From assembly GCF_003206695.1 (NCBI RefSeq), contig NZ_PZJN01000010.1:62001-126000 (forward strand): a stretch of 64,000 bases of DNA, written 5' to 3'. Position numbers and translations under genes: made by a program. Position 1 is the stretch's first letter. Each line of letters starts with the position of its first letter. This document shows, one piece after another, positions 54,161 through 61,416 of the stretch. Origin of the DNA: Salinicola halophyticus (GTDB lineage Bacteria; Pseudomonadota; Gammaproteobacteria; Pseudomonadales; Halomonadaceae). Below the pieces are notes generated by a model. It was not told the origin of the DNA. It saw only the letters and a list, made by a program, of their open reading frames with translations, and searched no databases.

Positions 54161-54700
54161 TCAGTCTTCAAGCGCCGCAGCCGGTATTTCGGCCGACTCG
54201 AGTCGCTTGTCCATCTGCCAGGCGGCGCAGCCGTCGGCATAGTAGTCGTCCAGCCAGCGGCGCGCGTTGAATCCCATTCGCCGGTAGAGCCCCATCGCCA
54301 CGCGATTGTCGGCACGGACCTCCAGCAAGAGGCGTTGGCTGCCCCGCTCGCGCGCGGCATCTTCGAGCGCCTGGAGCAGCTCCCGACCGAGCCCGGTACC
54401 GCGAGCGACGGGGTCGACGCAGAAAGAGTAAAGCCTGGCCGTCACGCTGTTGCGCCGAAACAGCAGCGTGCCGTAGCCAACGACGCGCTGATCGTCGCTG
54501 ACTGCCAGCAGATTGACGGCGTTGGCACGGGTCAACAGATGCGCGAGTTGGCGGCGGCTGAAACGGTCGTCGTCAAAGCAGCGCTCTTCCAATTGATACA
54601 GAGCGTCGCAATCGGCGGGCAGGCCTGGGCGAAGCGTGCGGCGCAGGCGTGCACTCTCATCTGGGATTTCGGTGGCGGGCGGCCCTTCGGCGGCATTCAT
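54161..54700 (-). CDS. GNAT-family N-acetyltransferase
   Basis: 179-residue acetyl-CoA-dependent acetyltransferase: SFCVDPVARGTGLGRELLQA is the acetyl-CoA pyrophosphate-binding motif (RGTGLG), followed by ARERGSQRLLLEVRADNRVAMGLYRRMGF. RimI-like in outline. The ATG at 54700 is used; the frame opens about 20 codons earlier without a conserved sequence. It is divergent from an RLAN-ATP-grasp gene, a pairing recorded in amidoligase surveys. The substrate, perhaps a peptide made by the neighbour, is inference. Confidence 0.85.
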   Translation of the reverse strand: MNAAEGPPATEIPDESARLRRTLRPGLPADCDALYQLEERCFDDDRFSRRQLAHLLTRANAVNLLAVSDDQRVVGYGTLLFRRNSVTARLYSFCVDPVARGTGLGRELLQALEDAARERGSQRLLLEVRADNRVAMGLYRRMGFNARRWLDDYYADGCAAWQMDKRLESAEIPAAALED

Positions 54701-54925
54701 TCGACGAACTCTCTCGACGTGCTTTTTTTGACTTGCGCTTTCGTCATGCCGTCCCGGCATGCTGTCTCGACGGCGCTGACCAATCGAGCCGAAATTATTT
54801 CATGCCGGCAACGGCTTGTCGTCGACTTCGCATCACTGCAAGCTGTTTTCCCTTGCAGTTCCGGCTGCATTTTCGTATCAACGCCGAATACTCTCGGGCA
54901 ACGTCGAAAAAGGAGTCACCCATTC

Positions 54926-56413
54926 ATGTCTCGCCTGCGTATCGTCGTTGACCGCCTCACCGACTGGCAACCCTATTACCCTTCCGAGGACCTGACCGTC
55001 GCCGACGACTTTCTGGCCCTGGCGGGTTCGGCCGCGACCGATGATGCCACTCACGTCATCAATCTGTGCGCCAACCTCGACTATCTGGAAACCGGCTATT
55101 ACGTCTCGCTGCTGGCGCAGGCCCGCGATCAACGTGTTCTACCCAGCGTCGAAACGCTCAACCAGTTGTCACGCAAGGCGCTGATCGACATGCAACTGGC
55201 AGCGATCGACCCGTTGCTGATGGAGCTGGACAAGCGCGGCGTACTCGCGGGAGACACCTTCACGCTGCGCGTCTTCTTCGGCGAATGCCTCGCGCCTGAG
55301 CTGCAACGCCTGGCGCGCCGCCTGTTCGAGCGCCTGCCTCATCCACTGCTGGAGGCCCGTTTCGAGAAGCGCCAAAGCGTCTGGCGCCTGACGCGTCTCA
55401 AGCCTCTGGCGCTGACGGCGTTGCAGCCCGAGGAGGAAGATCGGTTCGCGACGGCGTTGAACCGTCACTCCACCCGGGTCTGGCGAACACCGCGAGCGCG
55501 GCGTCGTTATCGCTTCGATCTGGCGATACTGATCGATCCGCAGGAGGCCTTGCCGCCCAGCAACCGAGGCGCGATCAAGCGCTTCATTCGTGCCGGACGA
55601 CGCCTGGGTATCGATGTCAGCCTGATCACCCACCGCGACGCTGGCCGGCTGGCCGAATTCGATGCTCTGTTCATCCGCGAGACGACCCGGCTGGATCACC
55701 ACACCTATCGCATGGCCAAGAAGGCCGAGCATGAAGGCCTGGTCGTGATCGACGATCCGCAGTCGATCCTGCGCTGCACCAACAAGATTTTCCTCCACGA
55801 GCTGCTGGGCACCCACAAGATCCCCGCGCCTCGGGGCCAACTGCTGTATCGCGGCGACATGAAACGGCTCGACGAAAAACTCGCACACCTGGAGTACCCG
55901 CTGGTACTGAAAGTGCCGGACGGCGCCTTTTCCAAGGGCGTGGTCAAGATTCGCTCGCGGGAGGAGCTGGTCGCCGAGGCGCCCAAGCTGTTCGAGTCGT
56001 CCGCCCTGCTGCTGCTACAGGAGTGGCTGCCCACCGATTTCGACTGGCGCATCGGGGTGCTGGACGGCCAGATGCTGTTCGCCAGTCGCTATTACATGGC
56101 GCGTGGCCACTGGCAGATCTACGACCACTCCAGCGGCAAGACCCGCAGCGGCGGATTCACCACCCACGATCTTTCCGAAGTACCGCCACCGGTGGTCAAG
56201 GCGGCGCTGCGGGCGACCAAGCTGATCGGCAACGGTCTTTACGGTGTCGATCTCAAGCAGATCGGCGACCGCGTGGTGGTCATCGAGGTCAACGACAACC
56301 CCAACCTGGATGCCGGCGTGGAGGATCTCGTACTGAAGGACACGCTCTACGAGCAGGTCATGGCGGTATTCCTGAAACGCATGGAGCGTCAGCTCGAGCA
56401 CAAACCGCGCTGA
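54926..56413 (+). CDS. RimK-like ATP-grasp amidoligase with N-terminal RLAN domain
   Basis: 495-residue predicted peptide ligase. Residues 1 to about 200 form the RLAN domain (RimK-like ATP-grasp N-terminal; ADDFLALAGSAATDDATHVINL, GYYVSLLAQARDQRVLPSVE). Residues about 215-490 form an ATP-grasp core with LVLKVPDGAFSKGVVKI, LLLQEWLPTDFDWRIGVLDG and the metal-binding end VVVIEVNDNPNLDAGVED. It should join an amino acid or amine to a carboxylate using ATP. The ATG at 54926 has AAAGGAG upstream; a longer upstream frame runs antisense to the GNAT gene and is excluded. Confidence 0.88.
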   Translation: MSRLRIVVDRLTDWQPYYPSEDLTVADDFLALAGSAATDDATHVINLCANLDYLETGYYVSLLAQARDQRVLPSVETLNQLSRKALIDMQLAAIDPLLMELDKRGVLAGDTFTLRVFFGECLAPELQRLARRLFERLPHPLLEARFEKRQSVWRLTRLKPLALTALQPEEEDRFATALNRHSTRVWRTPRARRRYRFDLAILIDPQEALPPSNRGAIKRFIRAGRRLGIDVSLITHRDAGRLAEFDALFIRETTRLDHHTYRMAKKAEHEGLVVIDDPQSILRCTNKIFLHELLGTHKIPAPRGQLLYRGDMKRLDEKLAHLEYPLVLKVPDGAFSKGVVKIRSREELVAEAPKLFESSALLLLQEWLPTDFDWRIGVLDGQMLFASRYYMARGHWQIYDHSSGKTRSGGFTTHDLSEVPPPVVKAALRATKLIGNGLYGVDLKQIGDRVVVIEVNDNPNLDAGVEDLVLKDTLYEQVMAVFLKRMERQLEHKPR

Positions 56414-56428
56414 CGGGCCTGCCGGCTC

Positions 56429-56473
56429 GGGCTAGATCACCCCGGGCTAGATCACCCGGGGCTAGTTCACCCC
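56429..56473. repeat. 15-bp tandem repeat (x3) after the ATP-grasp gene
   Basis: Three near-identical copies of GGGCTAGATCACCCC (56429-56443, 56444-56457, 56458-56473) and a partly matching fourth, starting 16 bp after the stop codon. CCCCGGGCT/AGCCCGGGG at 56470-56492 forms a 9-bp hairpin at the end, without a U-run. Confidence 0.85.
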
Positions 56474-56515
56474 GGGCTATGGCAGCCCGGGGCATTCAGC
56501 TCGAAGCGCTCCAGC

Positions 56516-57400
56516 TCAGGCCGCTTCCGCGCTCGCGGACACTTGGTAGCCGGCGAATTTGCGCAGGTTGATGACGCCGGTATCGAGAATCATGTACTGC
56601 CCCTTGAGGCCCAGCAAGGTGCCCTCGATCGACGGTGTCTTGTCGAAATTCAATGACACGATCTTGCGCGGCCATTCGAGAACGGGATAGTCGATCGCCA
56701 GCGGCGCGACGTCGTCGACCGTCTGGATCGCCTCTTCACCGAAACGCCGGCGCAAGGCTACGAGCCCCGGCGCAAGCTCGGTCAGCAGGCGATCGCGCTC
56801 GGCCAGCAGATCGAGCGGTTCGACCTCGCCCTTGAGCATCGCTCGCCAGTTGGTGCGATCGGAGACATGCGACTTGAACAGCGTTTCCACCATGCCCGAC
56901 TGCTGGCGCGTATCGACATCGAGAATCGGCAACGCCTGGATCGCGCCCTGATCCAGCCAGCGCGTCGGCATGTTGGTACCCCGCGTAATGCCGACCTTGA
57001 GGCCCGAAGCATTGGCCAAGTAGACGGTGTGGGGGCGGAAACAGTGACGTTCGCCCCAGGCCGGGTCGCGACAGGTGCCCTGGAAATAGTGACAGGTCTC
57101 CGGGCGCATCATGCACAGATCGCAATGCGCCAGCGAGGTAAAACAGGGATAACAATGGCCCTGACCGAAGCTCTTGCGCGTGGCTCGCCCGCACTCGACG
57201 CAGTGAATCTGGCCGCTGGAATGCAAGCGAATACGCTGCCCCACCCAGCCGTTGATCGCCACCCGCTGTTCGCCGGTGCGCAGATGATAGTCGGCTCGGC
57301 CAGTCTCCGTCGGCAGCCGAATATCGAGCTTTCGCAGCTGGCCGCTGGCGGCCTGGCCCTCGTGTCGTGAATCGGGCCGACCCAGAATCAGTTGATCCAT
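56516..57400 (-). CDS. DUF2797-family protein
   Basis: 294-residue protein of unknown function. A Cys-rich segment near residues 65-115 (IHCVECGRATRKSFGQGHCYPC, HCDLCMMRPETCHYFQGTCRDP, split here) looks like a zinc ribbon or two, followed by a domain with HTVYLANASGLKVGITRG that is typical of DUF2797. The ATG at 57400 (MDQLILGRPDS) overlaps the DUF1315 gene end by about a dozen bases; the longer frame from 57445 lies deep inside that gene and is less likely. Part of a three-gene unit glpG-DUF1315-DUF2797. Confidence 0.85.
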   Translation of the reverse strand: MDQLILGRPDSRHEGQAASGQLRKLDIRLPTETGRADYHLRTGEQRVAINGWVGQRIRLHSSGQIHCVECGRATRKSFGQGHCYPCFTSLAHCDLCMMRPETCHYFQGTCRDPAWGERHCFRPHTVYLANASGLKVGITRGTNMPTRWLDQGAIQALPILDVDTRQQSGMVETLFKSHVSDRTNWRAMLKGEVEPLDLLAERDRLLTELAPGLVALRRRFGEEAIQTVDDVAPLAIDYPVLEWPRKIVSLNFDKTPSIEGTLLGLKGQYMILDTGVINLRKFAGYQVSASAEAA

Positions 57401-57645
57401 TTGACCGCGGCTTCCTCGGCCGACGAATGGCTGCCGGAAGCACACTCGTTGCGCTCCAGGTATCCCACGCGCTGATCCGCAGGCACGTCATGGATCATTT
57501 CGTACTTGATCACCGCTTCCAGGCAGAGCTCGGTCTGCTCGGGGCTCAAGCGGCGTCCATCGGGCCATTTCCGCAGCTGGATGGCCTGCTTGAAGTTCTC
57601 GTACATCTCTACCGTCATCTGCGCGACCATGCGGTCGAAATTCAT
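57388..57645 (-). CDS. DUF1315-family protein
   Basis: Small protein of 85 residues with the DUF1315 core MTVEMYENFKQAIQLRKWPDGRRLS and EQTELCLEAVIKYE. Function unknown. A GTG at 57654 overlaps the rhomboid stop (GTGA) and is an equally plausible start, adding three residues. The gene overlaps DUF2797 at its 3' end, so the three genes are probably translationally coupled. Confidence 0.85.
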   Translation of the reverse strand: MNFDRMVAQMTVEMYENFKQAIQLRKWPDGRRLSPEQTELCLEAVIKYEMIHDVPADQRVGYLERNECASGSHSSAEEAAVKWIN

Positions 57646-57650
57646 CTCGC

Positions 57651-58547
57651 TCACTGATTGTCTCCTGAAGAGCTCTCTCCTGAAATCTCGTGGCCAGCGC
57701 CGCCGGAAGCGTTGCGGCTGGCGAACCAACCCATCACCAGCCCGACCAGCAACCCGCCCAGATGGGCCTCGTTGGCGACATTGCCAAAGCCGACGGCATC
57801 TCCCAGCCCCGTCATGGTGAAGACCATCCAGCCCAGCATGAAGACCATCAACATCTGCGGCACGAAAAATCCGCTGCCCGGCCGGCGGCGAGATATCAGC
57901 CACACGTAACCCAGCAGCGCATAGTCGACCCCTGACATGCCCCCGAACAGCACGGTGCCGGTGAAATATTGCGCGAGGTTGGAAAACAGTGCCGCGACCA
58001 GAACGATAACGCCGAGCCGACGCCAGCCCTGGACCGACTCGACCTGGCGGCCGAAATACCACACCCACAGCATGTTGAAGATCAGATGCATCCAGCCGAA
58101 GTGCAAAAGCGCTGGCGTGAACAGCCGCCATACCTGTCCACCGGCCAAGGTATCGGTGACCAGATCGCCCGGCACGATTCGCTGACCCACCACGTCCAGC
58201 GGAACGATGACAAGCGCACGGACGATGGCGTCGCCGGCGAATGTCATGGCGAGAAAAATCGCCACGCAGACGGCAATCAGGCCGGCGGCAAACGGCGCCT
58301 GTCCGAACGCCTGCCCGGTGACGCTGGGCCGACGCCGAGGCGCGGCACGGGTCGCTGACGCGTCCAGCTCGCCGCGATGCCAGAGTTCGATCAGCCGGGC
58401 GGCCTCATCGCGCTGCTCGGGATCGGCCAGCCACAATACCTGCTGATTTTCCTGCTGGGTAAAACGATGCCCGATATGGTGTGCCCATAGCGCCTGCCGC
58501 AACGAACGCGTATCCAGGTCACCGGGCAGCTCGAGAAGTTTGTACAT
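57651..58547 (-). CDS. glpG: Rhomboid-family intramembrane serine protease, GlpG-type
   Basis: Cleaves membrane proteins within the bilayer. The 298-residue protein has an N-terminal cytoplasmic domain (about residues 1-70; MYKLLELPGDLDTRSLRQAL) as in GlpG, then six membrane segments. The catalytic Ser205 is in GGMSGVDYALLGY and catalytic His262 in NEAHLGGLLVGL; the HLIFNMLWVWYFG motif is also present. The ATG at 58547 is chosen because it starts the GlpG-type N-domain; the upstream frame is unrelated. Confidence 0.93.
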   Translation of the reverse strand: MYKLLELPGDLDTRSLRQALWAHHIGHRFTQQENQQVLWLADPEQRDEAARLIELWHRGELDASATRAAPRRRPSVTGQAFGQAPFAAGLIAVCVAIFLAMTFAGDAIVRALVIVPLDVVGQRIVPGDLVTDTLAGGQVWRLFTPALLHFGWMHLIFNMLWVWYFGRQVESVQGWRRLGVIVLVAALFSNLAQYFTGTVLFGGMSGVDYALLGYVWLISRRRPGSGFFVPQMLMVFMLGWMVFTMTGLGDAVGFGNVANEAHLGGLLVGLVMGWFASRNASGGAGHEISGESSSGDNQ

Positions 58548-58694
58548 GAAAGAGATCCGACTCACTTGCCGAGAGAATAGCGAAACATCGACTCCGGAAA
58601 CGCTCGTGACGTTTGACCACGAACGCGAGCATCGATGCCGACAGGCATCCATACCAAAACGAATCCGAGCGGCCATTCTACAGAGCCGACAAAG

Positions 58695-58720
58695 AAAAAT
58701 CCGGCGGTAGGCCGCCGGAT
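58695..58720 (-). terminator. Intrinsic terminator, minus strand, distant from any stop codon
   Basis: Stem ATCCGGCGG/CCGCCGGAT (58699-58707, 58712-58720), 4-nt loop, followed on the minus strand by TTTTC. The nearest upstream gene on this strand (metallophosphoesterase) ends 180 bp earlier, so either its transcript has a long 3' UTR or a separate small transcript ends here. Confidence 0.85.
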
Positions 58721-58900
58721 AAGAGCAAGGGATCATTCAAGGGAACACTGACTTTGAGGACCTCGGGTGGCGGTAGTTCCCGGAAGGCTCGAAAAAATTC
58801 CGATTCTTTCTCGCTCTCGACCGGGTTTTTCCCAAAAGTATCCTCGAATCAAAAACCTGCAGCCGTGTAAAAAAATGCAAAACTCAGAATCGCGAAGACG
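58721..58900 (-). other. Intergenic stretch with a possible small transcript
   Basis: 180 bp between the metallophosphoesterase stop and a strong minus-strand terminator. The minus strand shows T-rich and A-rich runs, unlike coding DNA nearby, and a frame from about 58840 to 58684 without a standard start codon (FGKNPVESEKESEFF...). It could be a small RNA, the remnant of a gene, or a long 3' UTR. I cannot decide from sequence. Confidence 0.35.
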
Positions 58901-59878
58901 TCAGTCCCGAATGCCCTCCTTCGATACATCGACCCAGACGAAACGATTGGCATCGAGCCGCTGTTCCCCTTCCCAACGGTAAGCCACCAACCGGCCGTGC
59001 TTCACCGCGCTGTAATCGAGGCAGGCGATGTTGGCCCGCGGCAGCGCCGGCACGCCCTGGCACCAGTAATGACCGACGAACAGCGGCGGCGCCGATTCCG
59101 GATAGAAAGCCAGCCGCTCACGCTCGGCAGCGCTCAGCGGCCTATCTTCGAGCGCCGGCGGCAGATTGTCGGGTTGAAACACCACATCGCCATAGGTGTG
59201 CGGGTTTCGGCACCAGAAATGCGCTCGAAACGAGCGCCGCGTGAAGCCATCGCGAGACCGAATCTCGACCCCGGGTGGCAGTGGCATCTGCGTGCCGCGG
59301 GTCAGCCGATCCATGACCCCATGGGCAAAACTGCCGGGGGACGTCGACTCGGTCAGAAAAGCGCGGTCGATACGGGCATCGGGGCGGCGTGCGAGAAAAG
59401 CGTCGACCAAGGGCTCGTCCCAGCAAGCGTGAACCACCCGCAGCCCTTCCAGGTCGAGACACAGCGGCAGCGTCATGAACCAGGCAAGACAGGTTTCCCA
59501 CTCCATCGGAAAGGCGTGAAACTGTTCCAGCGTCCGCTCGATGATGCGGTGGTTGCGCGGCGTATGCTCGCGCAGCCAGTCGCGTTCGCTATCGCTGGGC
59601 GCCTGGTGGCAGTAGGCCAGGGCGTTGTACTCATGGTTGCCCATCACGATGTGCGCCTCGCCAGCGTCGACCATCCCCTTGGCGATGGAAACGGCAAGCC
59701 GGATGTCGGGGCCACGATCGATCAGATCCCCCAGAAAGATCACCTGGCGGCGGGGATGACGAAATACACCGTCTTCCGCCCGATAACCGAGCTTCTCGAG
59801 CAGCCTGACCAGGCTCCGACCGCAGCCGTGAACATCCCCGATCAGATCATAGCCATCGACCTCGCGTTGCTGGGCCAT
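58901..59878 (-). CDS. Metallophosphoesterase (ApaH/PrpE-like, PPP family)
   Basis: 325-residue calcineurin-like phosphatase. Metal-site motifs are all there: GDVHG (14-18), GDLIDRGPD (from 50), GNHEYNA (from 80), and a distal His-containing VGHYWCQG. It resembles ApaH/PrpE-type enzymes but is longer, so the substrate (dinucleoside polyphosphate, or phosphoprotein) is uncertain. It starts one base after the nadK stop codon, so the two are translationally coupled and a nucleotide substrate is plausible. Confidence 0.9.
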   Translation of the reverse strand: MAQQREVDGYDLIGDVHGCGRSLVRLLEKLGYRAEDGVFRHPRRQVIFLGDLIDRGPDIRLAVSIAKGMVDAGEAHIVMGNHEYNALAYCHQAPSDSERDWLREHTPRNHRIIERTLEQFHAFPMEWETCLAWFMTLPLCLDLEGLRVVHACWDEPLVDAFLARRPDARIDRAFLTESTSPGSFAHGVMDRLTRGTQMPLPPGVEIRSRDGFTRRSFRAHFWCRNPHTYGDVVFQPDNLPPALEDRPLSAAERERLAFYPESAPPLFVGHYWCQGVPALPRANIACLDYSAVKHGRLVAYRWEGEQRLDANRFVWVDVSKEGIRD

Positions 59879-59879
59879 G

Positions 59880-60761
59880 TCAGTCTCCCAGCCTGCTGCT
59901 CCATCCCAGCTTGGAACGGCAGGCCTCGAAGAAACTGTGTCCGCGCGGATGGATCAGCGTCAGGCGCTCGGCGTGGCGACGAACGTAGAGTACGTCGTCG
60001 GGCTTGCAGACGACACGGGTCTGACCGTCGCAGCTGACATGCGGATAGGCCTGATTGATATCGCCGATCTGCACCCGGATCTCGCTGGCCGCATCGATCA
60101 CGATCGGCCGGCTGGAGAGCGTGTGCGGGAACATCGGCACCAGCGTGATGGCTTCCAGCCCCGGATGCACGATCGGCCCGCCGCCGGATAGCGCATAAGC
60201 CGTGGAGCCGGTCGGCGTCGCCATGATCAGGCCGTCGGAGCGCTGTGAGTAGACGAAACGATCGTCGACGAACAGTTCGAACTCGATCATCCGCGCGGCC
60301 TTGCCGGGATGCACGACGACATCGTTGAGGCTGGTGCCGGAGCCGATCAGTCGTTCGCCACGATAGAGTTCCGCCTCGAGCAGGAAGCGGCGCTCGGTAT
60401 CGTACTGGCCGTCCAGCACCTCGGCCACTTTCTGTTCGACCTCGTCCGGCAGAATGTCGGTCAGAAAGCCCAGCCGTCCACGATTGATGCCGAGCACCGG
60501 TACCGCGCTGTGACATAGCGTTCTCGCCGCGCCGAGCAGACTGCCATCGCCCCCCACCACGATCACCAGATCACACAGCGTACCCAGCTCTCGACGCCGG
60601 GCTTCACCGTGGCGATGGCCGGGAAGCAGCGCGGCGGTACGATCCTCGATCACCAGATCGAGACCACGACGCTCGAGAAAGATCATCAGACGCTTGAGCG
60701 TCTCGACGACCTTGTCGCTGCCCAGGCGGCCAATCAGACCGATGGTGTTGAACGATTCCAT
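59880..60761 (-). CDS. nadK: NAD kinase
   Basis: Phosphorylates NAD+ to NADP+. The 293-residue protein has VVGGDGSLLGAAR (GGDGS 70-74), GINRGRLGFLTD, GTSLNDVVVHPG and MATPTGSTAYALSGGGPIVHP, all diagnostic for NadK. It is followed at once by the metallophosphoesterase gene, with one base between stop and start, and is divergent from the PQQ dehydrogenase genes. Confidence 0.97.
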   Translation of the reverse strand: MESFNTIGLIGRLGSDKVVETLKRLMIFLERRGLDLVIEDRTAALLPGHRHGEARRRELGTLCDLVIVVGGDGSLLGAARTLCHSAVPVLGINRGRLGFLTDILPDEVEQKVAEVLDGQYDTERRFLLEAELYRGERLIGSGTSLNDVVVHPGKAARMIEFELFVDDRFVYSQRSDGLIMATPTGSTAYALSGGGPIVHPGLEAITLVPMFPHTLSSRPIVIDAASEIRVQIGDINQAYPHVSCDGQTRVVCKPDDVLYVRRHAERLTLIHPRGHSFFEACRSKLGWSSRLGD

Positions 60762-61039
60762 ACAAGGTGTCTCTCGCGACGTGACGGCCGGCCATTATGC
60801 TGGCTGCTCTCGTCCGCCGGCAAACGAGGCTCGGATGCGGGCAAAAAAAGCAGGATAGTTTCTCTGCTAACTTCTAAAAATCCTTTATACTTTAGCCGGC
60901 CTGGCATGTGGAATACGGGCAAGCGTAGCCACACCATCGAGCTGTTTCGTCGATGTTTTTTGGCCTGATGCAATATCAGAGCAACGCAGAAGCAGCCGCC
61001 AGGTGCACCAAACCGCTCTCATCAGGAGACAACAACCTC

Positions 61040-61405
61040 ATGTCCCAATCTCGATCATTCAGGGCGGGCATCATCGTGCTGCTGCTGGGCTCGCTCGTCG
61101 GGCTCGCCGTGTCACTTTATGCCTATTTCACTCCGCTGACCGGGGTCAACGGCACGCTCGGCGCGCTGGTCGTCATCCTCTCGACGATCGCACTGGTCGT
61201 TCTGACGCTGGTGCTGGCACCGCTGTCATGCCGTAGCGGCCGCGTCGCGCTGCGTGTGCTGATCCTGCTGGCGCTCGTCGGCACCGGCTTCGCTGGGCTG
61301 CTGCTGCATCAGTGGTGGCTGACGGCCGCCATGGTGGTTGGCCTTATCGGTCTGCTGATGGACATGGCCAGCCCGACCGCCTCCACCAAAACAGTTCATT
61401 CATGA
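61040..61405 (+). CDS. Membrane subunit of a PQQ-dependent dehydrogenase (SldB-like)
   Basis: 121-residue, almost wholly hydrophobic protein with about four membrane helices (IIVLLLGSLVGLAVSLYAYF, LGALVVILSTIALVVLTLVL, VALRVLILLALVGTGFAGLL, LTAAMVVGLIGLLMDMA). Its position directly before a PQQ dehydrogenase lacking a membrane domain, and its size, match the SldB subunit of Gluconobacter polyol dehydrogenase, or the detached N-terminal membrane domain of glucose dehydrogenase Gcd. It would anchor the enzyme and pass electrons to ubiquinone. CAGGAG lies upstream; the stop is 11 bp before the next start. Confidence 0.8.
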   Translation: MSQSRSFRAGIIVLLLGSLVGLAVSLYAYFTPLTGVNGTLGALVVILSTIALVVLTLVLAPLSCRSGRVALRVLILLALVGTGFAGLLLHQWWLTAAMVVGLIGLLMDMASPTASTKTVHS

Positions 61406-61416
61406 GGAGCCGATTC

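Noticed and set aside
54149-54925. N-terminal extension of the ATP-grasp gene to 54149
   Set aside because: The extension is antisense to the GNAT gene; the ATG at 54926 has a strong ribosome-binding site and gives the normal RLAN start.
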